Shown: positions 1 to 10,084, counted from the stretch's first letter. The stretch: DNA of 64,000 nt from Bacteroidaceae bacterium (GCA_017548075.1 JAFYNL010000027.1:40719-104718), one strand, 5' to 3'. The notes: generated by a model from the sequence alone, not told the origin. A program made the numbers and translations.

Positions 1-1
1 C

Positions 2-838
2 AGCGACAATGATTCGGTGGCTACTGTTGATGACGAGGGTTTGGTGACTGCATTAAACGAGGGTGTTGCTAATATCACGGCCATTGCAAATGATAGTATC
101 ACTGCAACTTGTACTGTGACAGTGACTCTGCTCAACGAGGTTCCAGACATTGCTTCGTTCCTTGCTATGGATGAGGGAGATGATGCTCTTCTTTTGTTGA
201 CCGATGCACAAGTGCTCTATGTCTTTAACGACGAGATCTATCTGCGTGATGCAACTGGTAGCATAATTCTCAAAGGAACGGGTCTCAGTGTCAGTAAGTA
301 TGATGTGCTTAACGGAAACATACTTGGTAAGTTGAGTTATAACAATCTTATGCCGCAACTTATACCTGCCGACGGCGAATTGACTACGCAGGATATCTCC
401 ATCAGTAGTGGCGAGACACCTCTGCCCAAGGAAATCTTTGGCGACGAACTTACTGCTGATCGTTATGCCGATATGGTTCTTGTGAAAGGATTGACGTTGG
501 TTCGCGATGGTGGCATTTTTGCTGTTATTGATGACCGTCGAGTGCGTCTTTGGAACAAGTTCCAGATTAAATCGCCCAAGATTAGCTTGCCTTCGAACAT
601 TGTTGGCAAGTTTTATGATGTTACTGCCATCTATGGCACTGACGTAATTAATGGCGAAGTTGTTGATGAACTTTATGTGCTTAGTTCGCCTGTGGAAGGC
701 GAAGATCCTGATGCTATCAGCGCTCCTCTGGCGCAAGAGCCTTCCTCGCAAGCCCTTTATAACTTATATGGGCAGAAGGTTGGCAAGTACTACAAGGGCA
801 TTGTGGTAAAGAGCGGACATAAGTTCATTCAGAAGTAA
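2..838 (+). CDS. Secreted BIG2-domain protein, 3' part only
   Basis: The reading frame is open to the left edge (from base 2), so the start lies outside the window and about 278 codons are visible. The first 40 residues look like the end of a bacterial Ig-like BIG2 domain (AT-V-D-G-V-A-G-A-NITA pattern). About 200 residues without a recognised domain follow. The last 27 residues (ALYNLYGQKVGKYYKGIVVK) resemble the short C-terminal tails of Bacteroidales surface proteins, often called Por or T9SS-like sorting tails. Secretion or surface display is inferred from the tail and the BIG2 domain; the signal peptide is not in view. Substrate or function cannot be told. It converges with the ppiD-like gene, with a 22-bp repeat array between them. 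Confidence 0.75.
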   Translation, partial: SDNDSVATVDDEGLVTALNEGVANITAIANDSITATCTVTVTLLNEVPDIASFLAMDEGDDALLLLTDAQVLYVFNDEIYLRDATGSIILKGTGLSVSKYDVLNGNILGKLSYNNLMPQLIPADGELTTQDISISSGETPLPKEIFGDELTADRYADMVLVKGLTLVRDGGIFAVIDDRRVRLWNKFQIKSPKISLPSNIVGKFYDVTAIYGTDVINGEVVDELYVLSSPVEGEDPDAISAPLAQEPSSQALYNLYGQKVGKYYKGIVVKSGHKFIQK

Positions 839-847
839 AAAAAAGAT

Positions 848-990
848 CTGCAGTGAAGTTTGTAAAGATCACGTGTGAAGTTTGCAAAGTTCACACGTGA
901 AGATGAGCAACTTCACGTGTGTTGTTTGAGAACTTAACGTGCTTAGTTGGCAAACTTAACGTGTCTAGTTGACCAACTAGACGTGCCTAA
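848..990. repeat. 22-bp phased intergenic array A (six cores)
   Basis: Hexamer cores ACGTGT, ACACGT, ACGTGT, ACGTGC, ACGTGT, ACGTGC begin at 871, 893, 915, 937, 959 and 981, exactly 22 bp apart. CTGCAG at 848 lies at the left boundary. Half-way between cores are TTGCAA-like centres (TTTGCAAA, TTGGCAAA). This is the longest and most diverged of the seven arrays in the window. It occupies the gap between two convergent genes and ends just before a terminator hairpin. Confidence 0.9.
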
Positions 991-995
991 TAAGA

Positions 996-1031
996 AAAGC
1001 CCCCTGCAAGCGTTTGCTGCAAGGGGCTTTC
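996..1031 (-). terminator. Rho-independent terminator of the ppiD-like gene
   Basis: An inverted repeat with arms AAAGCCCC and GGGGCTTT, extended by a TGCA pairing after one mismatch, lies 20 bp past the stop of the minus-strand gene. Read on the minus strand the stem runs straight into TTTTCTTA, giving a U-rich tail. Confidence 0.85.
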
Positions 1032-1050
1032 GTTTGTGTAAGATTCTTCT

Positions 1051-3204
1051 TTAGAAGAAGATGTATCGCTTGTCGCTAATGTTAGCTTTCTTGAGGAGTT
1101 CGTTGGTGAAGTTAGAAACGTTGCGAGCAATGCTCTGTTGCAACTTCTGCTTTTCTTCCTTCTGGTCGAACTTCGATTCAGTCTTCTTCTGATCGAGCAC
1201 TTGGTAAGCATAAACGGCAGTCTTACCCTTAATGCCAGACTTGAACTCACCCTTCTTGGCTTTGCTTACAGAACCGCTCAATGCAGGCTCACTAGCTCCA
1301 AGCTTAGAAACAAAGGCGTTGCTGGCGAAAGTGATGTGGCTGATGGTATCGGTGACTGCACCTTCCATCTTTGCAACATCGGCTACACTCTTCGCGCTCT
1401 TCATCTTCTCTGCCAGAAGGGCTGCCTTCTTGTCCTTCATAACCTCGCCAGTCAGGAAGGTACGAATCTGCTCGTCATCCCAAGCAAGATAGCCTTTCTT
1501 GTGGATACCTGTGAGCATGAGAACAAGCAAATGGTTGTTTTCGCCACACTCATAGAGGGGAGATACGTCGCCAACCTTGGTCTTCTCATCGAAGATCCAG
1601 CGCAAAGCATCGCGAGTGCTACGTACATTTGCTACATTATGCTCTGTGCTGCTCATGTTTTCGCGAGTCTGTACGTTGTAGCCAGCCTGTGCAGCGTTGG
1701 CTTCAATGTCTTCTGCCTTAGGATTGCCAGCAAGGAAGCTGCTGAAGTCGTTGTAAGCCTTTCCGTATGTATCCTTGCTGAAGTCGATGGCACGCTTGAT
1801 GACAACTGCGTCATACTTGGCAATGATGTTGCGACGATCAGTAATCTGAGCTACGATGACACCTTGTCCGTCAAGCACAATCTTGTTGTAGCTACCTACT
1901 GCAGCAGTTGTGATGGTGCTCAAGAACTTGCGGTTGTTCTCGTCGATAGTCTGACCTTCATACTGACTGCTTGTGATCCAAGTCTTGGTAGCGGGTTGGT
2001 CGTACTTCTTAGCGATAGTGTCGAAGTTAGCACCAGCAGCGAGAGCATTCATAATGCTGTCAGCAGTCTTCTCGATGGCAGCCATATCGTTGCCAGGAGC
2101 AGCAATCTGACGAACCTCTACAGAGTCAGGAAGATTAACTTTATTAATGAGGCGAACAATGTTGATGGTATTGTCATGCTCGTGTACGAAAGGACCTACC
2201 TGATCACCTACACTCAGTGAATCGAGTTTCTCAGCAATGTCGTGAGGCAGAGCCTTTGCGCTTACAGGCAGAACGCTATAAGGCACTTGGCTTGCAGCTT
2301 CGCGGACAGTCTTGGCAGGATCTGCACCTTCAGCAAGAGCCTGAGCATAGCCTTCCATCTCTTTCTGCAGATTGGCCTTATCAGCTTCGCTAGCAGTAAC
2401 GTTAATGTCAATGTACTTGATGTCGCGAGTTTCCTGATCAGCAAGGAACAACTCCTTCAGCTCCTCATACTTAGCCTTGAGCTCACTATCCTCAACCTTC
2501 ACGTCGTCATCCTTGATGCTGGAGAAGGGGAGAGCTGCCATGTAGATGTCGCTTTCGTTGGTACGACCTTCGAAACTAGCTTGTGCAGCTACAGGGTTGC
2601 TGACCATCAAACCGGTAAGCAAAGCCTGATACTTGTTGCCAAGAGTCTGGCGACGAATGGTCTTCTCAATGAACTTCCAGTAGTTGTTCATTTGCTGGTA
2701 CTGTTCCTTAACTTCACTACTAAGTTGAGGATTAGTCATAACCTCATTGTACTGGTTCAGGAACTGCTTGAGCGCATTCACGTCGAAAGTGCCTTGCTGA
2801 GTGCGGAAAGGCGTCTGAGCAAGCAACTGGCTGCGTCCGTTATTGATAATGTCCTGCATCTCTGCATCGGTAACGGTAATGCCGAGCTTCTCACATTCGT
2901 GCTCCATGAGTTTGTCGTTGACAAGAGTCTGCCAAACCTGATCGCGCATCATGGAAACTTGGTCGTCGGACAAAGTGTTGACACCTTGGGTAAACTTCAC
3001 AACGTCGGTGTATTCCTCAACCTGAGAATTGAATTCCTGTACGTTGATTTTCTCGCCGTAGATCTTGCCGACACGTTGGTGACGCTCCGTCTGAGTGTAA
3101 GAGAGAGAGCGCACAAACTCTTCAGCAATGAAGGCGAACAGAGCAAGACCTACAGTAGCGATGAGAATCTTACCTCTGTTACGAATTTTTTGTAATGTTG
3201 CCAT
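1051..3204 (-). CDS. PpiD/SurA-type periplasmic peptidyl-prolyl isomerase
   Basis: The 717-residue protein starts with a short basic stretch and one membrane segment (about residues 12-30), as in PpiD, which anchors a large periplasmic chaperone body to the inner membrane. A SurA_N/PpiD-like helical region follows (about 35-200), then a parvulin-like PPIC region around residues 340-460, and a long C-terminal part. The family helps outer-membrane and secreted proteins fold after Sec export. It has its own promoter (-7 box at 3247-3254) and a strong terminator, so it is probably monocistronic although it lies downstream of secA. The match is to family architecture; which isomerase residues are active was not judged. 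Confidence 0.85.
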   Translation of the reverse strand: MATLQKIRNRGKILIATVGLALFAFIAEEFVRSLSYTQTERHQRVGKIYGEKINVQEFNSQVEEYTDVVKFTQGVNTLSDDQVSMMRDQVWQTLVNDKLMEHECEKLGITVTDAEMQDIINNGRSQLLAQTPFRTQQGTFDVNALKQFLNQYNEVMTNPQLSSEVKEQYQQMNNYWKFIEKTIRRQTLGNKYQALLTGLMVSNPVAAQASFEGRTNESDIYMAALPFSSIKDDDVKVEDSELKAKYEELKELFLADQETRDIKYIDINVTASEADKANLQKEMEGYAQALAEGADPAKTVREAASQVPYSVLPVSAKALPHDIAEKLDSLSVGDQVGPFVHEHDNTINIVRLINKVNLPDSVEVRQIAAPGNDMAAIEKTADSIMNALAAGANFDTIAKKYDQPATKTWITSSQYEGQTIDENNRKFLSTITTAAVGSYNKIVLDGQGVIVAQITDRRNIIAKYDAVVIKRAIDFSKDTYGKAYNDFSSFLAGNPKAEDIEANAAQAGYNVQTRENMSSTEHNVANVRSTRDALRWIFDEKTKVGDVSPLYECGENNHLLVLMLTGIHKKGYLAWDDEQIRTFLTGEVMKDKKAALLAEKMKSAKSVADVAKMEGAVTDTISHITFASNAFVSKLGASEPALSGSVSKAKKGEFKSGIKGKTAVYAYQVLDQKKTESKFDQKEEKQKLQQSIARNVSNFTNELLKKANISDKRYIFF

Positions 3205-3246
3205 TTGTTATTTATGTTTTGTTTATTATTTTTCGCTTAAAGCGCA

Positions 3247-3254
3247 CAAAGGTA
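3247..3254 (-). promoter_or_regulatory. -7 box of the ppiD-like gene
   Basis: TACCTTTG on the minus strand fits the Bacteroidetes -7 consensus TAnnTTTG and lies 43 bp upstream of the ATG. No convincing -33 element was identified. Confidence 0.65.
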
Positions 3255-3355
3255 CGCATTTTTTTTCATATAACGGTAATTTACATGAAGAAAAAGTGCG
3301 TTCCAGTTGTGTTTTTGCTTTGCAAACGTCGTTGCAGTGTTTGCCGCAAGTCAAC

Positions 3356-3796
3356 TCAATCCTCCAATAATTGTTTAAGGAAAGCATCCAAGTCTTCCTC
3401 AAGCCCGTCGAGCAGAGTACTGTCGAGCATTACTGTTTCCTCGCTATCGATGATAACCAAATCCTGCAACGTTTCATGATCCTCATCGATGAGAACGAAA
3501 CTGAAAGGCTGCATGATGCTCATCTGTTCGATGCTTGGACGCATGTTCTCGATGCAACTGCGCAGGATGGGGACAATGTCCTCGTAGAATTCCTCGTCGG
3601 AACTCTTTATCCATTCCTCCACGACACAACGGTCGAGTTCCTCGTCATCGTCGTTGTAGGTGCGTATCTCGCCTGTATAGTTGCTCACCAAGAGGTGAAT
3701 GTCAGTCATAACAGGCTCTGCTTCAGCAGGAAACTTGGCGATGACTTTGCGCAGAGTGCGCTCAATCTGCTGGATTGTCTGTGTGCTTGCTTCCAT
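3356..3796 (-). CDS. Conserved hypothetical acidic protein
   Basis: A 146-residue, strongly acidic cytoplasmic protein without signal peptide or membrane segment. Its coding evidence is a clean frame placed 24 bp downstream of secA on the same strand, with the next promoter lying beyond its stop. I do not recognise a domain. The acidic C terminus (LLDGLEEDLDAFLKQLLED) and the regular alternation of acidic and hydrophobic residues suggest a compact helical fold. Linkage to secA hints at an export or quality-control role, but that is inference from position only. Confidence 0.7.
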   Translation of the reverse strand: MEASTQTIQQIERTLRKVIAKFPAEAEPVMTDIHLLVSNYTGEIRTYNDDDEELDRCVVEEWIKSSDEEFYEDIVPILRSCIENMRPSIEQMSIMQPFSFVLIDEDHETLQDLVIIDSEETVMLDSTLLDGLEEDLDAFLKQLLED

Positions 3797-3820
3797 AGTA
3801 TAGTAGCTAGATGTAATTGC

Positions 3821-6800
3821 TTAGATGTTTCTTCCGTGACACTGCTTGAACTTTTTGCCGCTACCGCAAGGACAGGGATCGTTACGTCCAGGCAGGTTCT
3901 CACGACGAATGGGTTGTACAGGCTGACGATCACGAGTGTCTCGAGCCGCAGCTTGTTGCATTCCTGCATCAGTAAGTTCTCCGCGAGACTCTTGCAGACG
4001 AGGTTGCTCTCGACGAGGCATTTCCTGTTGAGGTGCGCCCTGAATCTGAAGTTCAGGTATCATGGCGCGCATGATGATTCCTACAGTGCGGTCGTTTATC
4101 TGATTAATCATGTCGTCGAACAACTTGGCACTCTCCAGTTTGAAGATGAGCAGGGGGTCTTTCTGCTCGTAGCTGGCATTGTGTACGCTGTGCTTGAGTT
4201 CGTCGAGCAATCGCAGGTTCTCCTTCCATGCGTCGTCAATAATGTGAAGGATGATGGCTTTGTGGAAAGCGGTCACGACAGAGCGCGACTGACTCTCATA
4301 AGCTTCCTTGAGGTTCGATGGGATGTTGTATTGGCGGTTGCCTGCAATGACGGGCACCATGAGGTTTTCATACATTGCTCCCTGCGGCCCTTCGTAGATG
4401 GCTGTCACGACTTTATGAGCATTGTGCATCATGATTTCCGTCTTTTGCTGGAAGCGCTCCAATACCTTCTGGTAAGCGAGTTCAGCCACATCGTCGAGTT
4501 TCATTGTTTCCAACTGCTCGGCTGTGAAAGGAACTTCCATTGCCATGATTTCAAGGAAACGCAAGCGGCAACCCTCGTAATCGTTGTTCTCAAGGATGTT
4601 GCAGACGCGGTCCCAAATCATGTTACTTATGTCCATGCCGAGACGTTCGCCGATGAGGGCGTGACGACGCTTCTCGTAGATAACCGTACGTTGCTTGTTC
4701 ATCACGTCATCATACTCCAGCAAGTTCTTACGAATACCGAAGTGGTTTTCCTCGACACGCTTCTGTGCATTCTCAATGCTGCGAGTAATCATGCTGTGCT
4801 CAATCATCTCGCCATCCTTGAAGCCAAGACTGTCCATCACTCTGGCAATGCGTTCGCTGGCAAAGAGACGCATCAACTTGTCCTCGATACTAACGAAGAA
4901 GACGCTGCTGCCTGGGTCACCTTGACGACCGGAACGTCCGCGCAACTGCCTATCCACACGACGGCTTTCATGACGTTCTGTGCCGACAATAGCCAAACCG
5001 CCTGCTTCCTTTACTTCAGGCGAGAGCTTAATATCCGTACCACGACCTGCCATGTTAGTGGCAATTGTCACAGTGCCAAGCATGCGTTCCTCAGTTGTTA
5101 TGAGTTCTGCGGCATCGTTGGGCTCACGCTTCTCCTTCTTGGCGATTTCTGCCTCGATGCGTGTCTGATAGTTGATGGCAGCACTTCGTTCCGTAAAAGC
5201 TCGACCATTGGTGGCAACATAGACGGTGCCCATTGCACTTTGACCTGCCAAAGCAACGATGTCGGCTTCCTTTTGGTGAAGTTTTGCATTCAATACCTGA
5301 TGAGGTATCTTGCGCATCTGAAGCATCTTGGAGAGCATCTCGGAAATCTCCACGCTCGTAGTACCTACAAGAACGGGACGGCCACTGGTGCGCATGAGTT
5401 CAACCTCTTCGATAACTGCCTTATATTTCTCTCGCTGGGTACGATAGACGCGGTCGTTCATATCCTTACGAACAACGGGACGATTGGTGGGAACCTCAAC
5501 GACATCGAGTTTATAGATATCCCAGAACTCGCCTGCCTCTGTGACTGCAGTACCCGTCATACCAGCCAACTTGTGGTACATACGGAAGTAGTTCTGTAGG
5601 GTAATGGTGGCATAAGTCTGTGTGGCGGCCTGCACTTGAACATGTTCTTTTGCTTCGACAGCCTGATGAAGTCCATCGCTCCAACGACGACCTTCCATGA
5701 TACGGCCAGTCTGTTCATCCACAATCTTGACCTCGCCATCTTGAATGACATACTCATCATTGAGGTTGAACATTGTATAAGCCTTCAGCAGCTGCTGAAT
5801 GGTATGAACGCGTTCGCTCTTGGTAGCATAGTCATTGAAGATGCGGTCCTTCTCCTCGAGCTTTTCTTCATCGGTCTTGGTTGAATGATCGATTTGCGAA
5901 AGAATAGTGGCAATGTCGGGCAAGATGAAGAGTTCGGGGTCGTTGACCTGCGAAGCCAACCATTCGTTACCCTTGTCGGTCAGTTCCACACTATTCATCT
6001 TCTCGTCCACTACAAAGTAGAGCGGGTCGGTAGCCTCGTGCATACGGCGGTTGTTGTTCTCCATATAAATCTCTTCTGTGGAGAGCATACCTGCCTTGAT
6101 GCCAGGTTCGGAAAGGAACTTGATAAGTGGTTTGTTCTTAGGCAGAGCCTTGTGACTGCGGAAGAGAGCGAGGAAGCCTTCGGCTGTCTTCTGCTTGTCG
6201 TTGGCCTCTGTGCCTTCGGTAATCTGCTTCTTAGCATCGGCAAGATACTGCGTGGCCAATTGCCTTTGCACACCAACGAGACGCTCAACCAAAGGCTGGT
6301 ACTGCTCAAACTGCTGGTCGTCTCCCTTTGGAACAGGACCAGAGATTATAAGAGGTGTACGAGCATCATCGATAAGGACGGAGTCCACCTCATCGACAAT
6401 TGCATAGTTATGAGAGCGTTGCACAAGGTCTTTCGGGTCTTGCGCCATGTTGTCACGCAGATAGTCGAAACCGAACTCGTTGTTTGTGCCGAAGGTAATG
6501 TCGGCGAGATAGGCTTTGCGGCGCTCAGGACTGTTGGGCTGATGCTTATCGATACAATCTACACTCAAGCCGTGGAACATATAGATGGGGCCCATCCATT
6601 CGGAGTCACGCTTTGCCAGATAGTCGTTGACGGTGACAACGTGAACGCCGTTGCCTGTAAGGGCATTCAGGAAGACGGGGAGTGTGGCGGTAAGTGTCTT
6701 ACCCTCACCCGTGAACATCTCGGCAATCTTGCCTTGATGAAGCACTGTACCACCAAAGAGCTGAACGTCGAAGTGTATCATGTCCCACTTCAAATCGTTT

Positions 6801-7285
6801 CCGCCAGCCACCCAGTGATTGTGATAGATAGCCTTGTCGTCCTCGATATCCACAAAGTCGTGCTTTGCTGCGAGGTCGCGGTCAAAGTCGTTTGCAGTAA
6901 CTTCCACCGTCTCGTTTGTAGCGAAGAGTTCTGCAGTACGCTTAACGATAGCAAAAACCTCTGCACGCTCTTTGTCGAGAGCCTTTTCGAAGGTTTCGAG
7001 TACGTCCTTCTCCAACTTGTCAATCTGAGCGAAGATGGGAGCACGGTCCTGTATGTCGGTCGATGGAATCTTGTCTTTTAAAACTTGTATTTGCCCACGC
7101 AAATCCGTAACGGAGTCTTGAATGCGTTGGCGGATTGCCTTAGAGCGTTCGCGAAGCTCGTCGTTCGAAAGAGCCTGAATCTCGGGATAGACCTGCAACA
7201 CCGCCTCTACCATGGGGCGATAGGCTTTCAGGTCGCGGCTTTTCTTGTCACCAAATATCTTTACTAAAAACTTGGAAATGTCCAT
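3821..7285 (-). CDS. secA: Preprotein translocase ATPase SecA
   Basis: SecA drives unfolded preproteins through SecYEG with ATP. The 1154-residue protein has the Walker A motif GEGKT near residue 194, the DEVD box, a helicase-type [10 protein letters not shown] motif, and the C-terminal zinc/SecB-binding motif [14 protein letters not shown] at the very end. It is much longer than the roughly 900-residue proteobacterial protein. Walker A sits about 90 residues further in than in Escherichia coli, because of a charged, probably coiled insertion around residues 55-145; long forms like this are normal in Bacteroidetes. It follows the phosphatase-fold gene after 33 bp and precedes the small acidic gene, so the three probably share a transcript. 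Confidence 0.98.
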   Translation of the reverse strand: MDISKFLVKIFGDKKSRDLKAYRPMVEAVLQVYPEIQALSNDELRERSKAIRQRIQDSVTDLRGQIQVLKDKIPSTDIQDRAPIFAQIDKLEKDVLETFEKALDKERAEVFAIVKRTAELFATNETVEVTANDFDRDLAAKHDFVDIEDDKAIYHNHWVAGGNDLKWDMIHFDVQLFGGTVLHQGKIAEMFTGEGKTLTATLPVFLNALTGNGVHVVTVNDYLAKRDSEWMGPIYMFHGLSVDCIDKHQPNSPERRKAYLADITFGTNNEFGFDYLRDNMAQDPKDLVQRSHNYAIVDEVDSVLIDDARTPLIISGPVPKGDDQQFEQYQPLVERLVGVQRQLATQYLADAKKQITEGTEANDKQKTAEGFLALFRSHKALPKNKPLIKFLSEPGIKAGMLSTEEIYMENNNRRMHEATDPLYFVVDEKMNSVELTDKGNEWLASQVNDPELFILPDIATILSQIDHSTKTDEEKLEEKDRIFNDYATKSERVHTIQQLLKAYTMFNLNDEYVIQDGEVKIVDEQTGRIMEGRRWSDGLHQAVEAKEHVQVQAATQTYATITLQNYFRMYHKLAGMTGTAVTEAGEFWDIYKLDVVEVPTNRPVVRKDMNDRVYRTQREKYKAVIEEVELMRTSGRPVLVGTTSVEISEMLSKMLQMRKIPHQVLNAKLHQKEADIVALAGQSAMGTVYVATNGRAFTERSAAINYQTRIEAEIAKKEKREPNDAAELITTEERMLGTVTIATNMAGRGTDIKLSPEVKEAGGLAIVGTERHESRRVDRQLRGRSGRQGDPGSSVFFVSIEDKLMRLFASERIARVMDSLGFKDGEMIEHSMITRSIENAQKRVEENHFGIRKNLLEYDDVMNKQRTVIYEKRRHALIGERLGMDISNMIWDRVCNILENNDYEGCRLRFLEIMAMEVPFTAEQLETMKLDDVAELAYQKVLERFQQKTEIMMHNAHKVVTAIYEGPQGAMYENLMVPVIAGNRQYNIPSNLKEAYESQSRSVVTAFHKAIILHIIDDAWKENLRLLDELKHSVHNASYEQKDPLLIFKLESAKLFDDMINQINDRTVGIIMRAMIPELQIQGAPQQEMPRREQPRLQESRGELTDAGMQQAAARDTRDRQPVQPIRRENLPGRNDPCPCGSGKKFKQCHGRNI

Positions 7286-7318
7286 ATATTATAAATGTAT
7301 TGTGCGTTGATAAATGTT

Positions 7319-8920
7319 TCAATAGTTAAGTGGAGCTTGCGGACAAGCGTTCGGAGCACGGATGCGAAGTGTCTGTGCAATGGTGGGTGCAACATGGTCG
7401 ATGCTGACGGGAATGCGAACCTTTTCCGGCACGATGTTTGCCCCAAAGAAGAAGAGCGGGAAGCTCAAATAGGATTCGCGGCTGAGCGTTTGTTCGTGTG
7501 TGTTCTCGTTTTTGAGAAGCCAGCCGGGAGAAACTTGTATTAGAATGTCGCCCGAACATTTCGGGTTGTAAGCGTTGCGAAGTTTGCTGATGCCTGTCGT
7601 TCCTGCACCAAGAGCGAGACGCTGACTTGTGTAAACGTCCTTGACGCCGCTCAGTTGGATGAGGAAAGCGCTGCAGCGGTCGAGCACCTCTGTCAGGTTG
7701 AGATTGCGGTTCTCAATGAGTTTGAGGTTGAGATAGAGCTGATTGTCGATGGCCGTCTCAACATAATCGCCTGGGCCATAAACGGCGATGAGATACATAT
7801 TGAGCAGAGCCTGAGCCTTCGTGATGGAGAAAACACCTGTGGGAATGCGGTATTTGCTCAGGTCCATCAGCTCTTCGGAATCGAAATACCCCGTGCTGGT
7901 AACGATGAACAAAGTCTTGTCCATGCCAACCTTTTCCTCAACGAAGTCGAAGAGTTCCTCCAGTTGGCGGTCGAGCCGAGCATAGGTGTCCTGCATTTCC
8001 ATGCCGTACTTTGCAGCCGTCTGATGGTCGTAGGCTCCGGCATAGTAGGTGAGCGTCAGCAGGTCGGTTACTGCGTCTGTGCCAAGTCCTGCCTTTTCGA
8101 TGGTTTGCTTGGCAAAGAGGTTGATTTCGTCGTTGACGCAAGCCGTTGCCTTAAACTCGCGGAACTTGCGGCCACTCTTGAACTTGTGGCTGAAAGGCTT
8201 GGCTTTTGCTCCGTCCGAAACAAAGTAGTGGAAGTTCGCTACCTGCTCGTTGAGAGGCTCCCAACGGATATCGTCGATGCGGTCTTCAAGGGAAGACTGC
8301 CTGTCGTATTCTGTTGCCCAATCGGGATAGTCGTCGTAGTAACAAGTCGTTGCCCACTTGCCCGTCCAGTCGTCGAGCCAGAAAGCGCCGTTCCCGGCGT
8401 GTCCTGCACCCAGAATGGCAGATTCGCGAGAAGGAGCGATGGAGTAGATGAGGCTCTTTCCCTCGGAAGACACCTTCAACTCATCTCCGATAGTAGAGAC
8501 GGCAAGATGCTTGGGCGAGGACTTCTCGTCGGTAAGGATGCCAGGATAGGTCTCGTCGTCCACACAGAAGACAGGCAAGAGCGTCTGTCGGTCGAGCCAA
8601 TGTGTGCCTACAATCCCGTTAGCATAAGGACTTGTGCCCGTCATCAGGCAAGCCATTGCAGAGGCTTGGTCGGGCGAACTGAACGGATATTCTGCTTGAG
8701 AGTAGAAGCGTCCCTGTTCCTTGAGCCTTTGGAATCCTCCTTGTCCATAAAGCGGAGTGAAGGCGTCCATATAGTCGCTCCTCAACTGGTCGATGACAAT
8801 GTTTACAACCAGCGATGGAACTTGTGGCGCATCCTGTGCCTGTGCACTAATGGACAACAGACAACAGACGGCGGACAACGGACCGCAGACGACAGACAAT
8901 AGACGCTCTTTATTTTTCAC
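7319..8920 (-). CDS. Secreted alkaline-phosphatase-fold protein, probably inactive
   Basis: A 533-residue protein with signal peptide (cleavage likely after SISAQA) that follows the whole length of PafA-type alkaline phosphatases (VVNIVIDQLRSDYM, TSPYANGIVG, SGDILIQVSPGW). The first metal aspartate (IDQ) is kept. The other catalytic positions are not: the nucleophile segment TVTAxGH reads FSSPDQ, the DYVGH segment reads YYAGAYDH, the ADHG segment reads TSTG, and the DSHIPLLF segment reads YLSFPLFF. The comparison is with the family from memory. It is therefore probably a non-catalytic relative. The GTG start overlaps the stop of the DUF4105 gene by 11 bp, implying coupled translation. The signal-peptide codons consist largely of a CAACAGACAAC-type repeat. 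Confidence 0.85.
   Translation of the reverse strand: MKNKERLLSVVCGPLSAVCCLLSISAQAQDAPQVPSLVVNIVIDQLRSDYMDAFTPLYGQGGFQRLKEQGRFYSQAEYPFSSPDQASAMACLMTGTSPYANGIVGTHWLDRQTLLPVFCVDDETYPGILTDEKSSPKHLAVSTIGDELKVSSEGKSLIYSIAPSRESAILGAGHAGNGAFWLDDWTGKWATTCYYDDYPDWATEYDRQSSLEDRIDDIRWEPLNEQVANFHYFVSDGAKAKPFSHKFKSGRKFREFKATACVNDEINLFAKQTIEKAGLGTDAVTDLLTLTYYAGAYDHQTAAKYGMEMQDTYARLDRQLEELFDFVEEKVGMDKTLFIVTSTGYFDSEELMDLSKYRIPTGVFSITKAQALLNMYLIAVYGPGDYVETAIDNQLYLNLKLIENRNLNLTEVLDRCSAFLIQLSGVKDVYTSQRLALGAGTTGISKLRNAYNPKCSGDILIQVSPGWLLKNENTHEQTLSRESYLSFPLFFFGANIVPEKVRIPVSIDHVAPTIAQTLRIRAPNACPQAPLNY
8851..8904. repeat. CAACAGACAAC-type simple repeat inside a signal-peptide coding region
   Basis: Imperfect copies of ACAACAGAC and GGACAACGGAC run for about 54 bp. 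On the minus strand they encode the hydrophobic core of the signal peptide (SVVCGPLSAVCCLLS). A similar run lies at 13706-13739 inside another secreted protein. Confidence 0.75.
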
Positions 8921-10079
8921 GCTTTACTTTGTAATAACTTATAGGTCTTGTGAGCAAACACAATGCCAAAGGTACGGTTATTTTCGCAAATACTTGCGGT
9001 ATCCACGGAGAAAATAACAAGAATAGTGCCAAAACGACAAAATAGAAGGCGTACCAGAGTGTTCGCTTATGGTTGATGGCAGCTTTTATGACAAGAGGAA
9101 TACCTATCAGGAAGATGGGATTCAGCAGCCAAACCTGCCAATTTGAGTCCACTGCGGGGTGTTTCGAGAAGAAAAACATGAAGGCGAGTAGGGTGCCTGC
9201 GGAGCCTTGAAGGAGCAGAAGCAGGACGTCCCAAAGCCAGAAGAGACGATTTGTCCAAAACTCGAGCAGCATGATGACGATGCAAATTGCTGCAAAGACA
9301 AGCATTGCCTGATAGGGAGAGAGCGGGAACTCTTTTTCAACGACCTGCGGCTTTGCTTCCAGAAGGACGGCGGTCTGCTTCACAAGAGGACGCATATCGC
9401 CTTTGGGATTGCAGATGAAGGCTCCGCCAAAGGCCTGCATCATGTTTTCGGGGATGAACATTGCGGCGTGTTCCGACATAATTGTGTCCACTTCCGCACC
9501 AAGCAAAAGGTCGTTCCCTTCCTGTGCCCATGGGTGCTCGGCTGTATAATTGTGCAGAATTTCGCGAGCCGTTAGGTGGGGTAGGTTGTCGGGGTATTGA
9601 ATGCGGCCTGCTACGACCTTTTCCACCAAGTCGCGCACCATCGTCGTGCAGTTCTTATAGAGGAAACTGTATCGGTACTCGCAGTTCTCCGGAAGGCTGT
9701 TTTCTATGAGCAGGCTCGTCAGTTTTTGTGCTTCGAAGGGTGTCAGGTTCAGTTCCTGCTCCGTGATGCTCGAACCTCGTTCCTCATAATCCCTAACAAA
9801 ATAGTTCCAAGGAATGGGTTGCACCATGTAATCGGTCTGCCCGAGCACAAAATGCCATGCAAAATGAGGTTTCGACATATCGAAAACGCCATAATTGAAG
9901 ATGGCATCGAGGCCTTTATTGGGTTGTTGACAGCGAATTGCGGTGTGTCCATAGAGTTCGTAGACCTCCTGACCTGGCGAACAGGTGAGAAGCGTCACTC
10001 GAATGCTGTCTTCTGCGGCAAAATTCTGCCCCCAAACGCCCAAAATAAGGCTCAAAAATATGACTATTTTCTTAAACAC
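8910..10079 (-). CDS. DUF4105 (Lnb N-terminal-like) membrane protein
   Basis: A 389-residue protein from the chosen GTG start: a signal sequence (IVIFLSLILGVWGQNFA), a periplasmic DUF4105 domain (LLTCSPGQEVYELYGHTAIR, the later FLYKNCTTMVRDLV) over roughly residues 25-230, then four or five membrane helices to the C terminus. The domain contains conserved His and Cys residues resembling a papain-like or NlpC-like arrangement; the function is unknown to me. A longer frame runs up to 10139, but the -7 box TAACTTTG at 10085-10092 lies inside it, so the GTG at 10079 is preferred. It heads a cluster with the phosphatase-fold gene and secA. Confidence 0.8.
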   Translation of the reverse strand: MFKKIVIFLSLILGVWGQNFAAEDSIRVTLLTCSPGQEVYELYGHTAIRCQQPNKGLDAIFNYGVFDMSKPHFAWHFVLGQTDYMVQPIPWNYFVRDYEERGSSITEQELNLTPFEAQKLTSLLIENSLPENCEYRYSFLYKNCTTMVRDLVEKVVAGRIQYPDNLPHLTAREILHNYTAEHPWAQEGNDLLLGAEVDTIMSEHAAMFIPENMMQAFGGAFICNPKGDMRPLVKQTAVLLEAKPQVVEKEFPLSPYQAMLVFAAICIVIMLLEFWTNRLFWLWDVLLLLLQGSAGTLLAFMFFFSKHPAVDSNWQVWLLNPIFLIGIPLVIKAAINHKRTLWYAFYFVVLALFLLFSPWIPQVFAKITVPLALCLLTRPISYYKVKREK

Positions 10080-10084
10080 GGGCG

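Noticed and set aside
848-990. CRISPR array reading of the 22-bp repeats
   Set aside because: Cores are only 6-10 bp, there are no unique spacers of normal length, similar short arrays are scattered over seven gaps, and no cas gene is present.
3371-5599. Long plus-strand open frame (742 codons) opposite secA
   Set aside because: It is the antisense shadow of secA and its neighbour; the protein has no family character and secA is certain.
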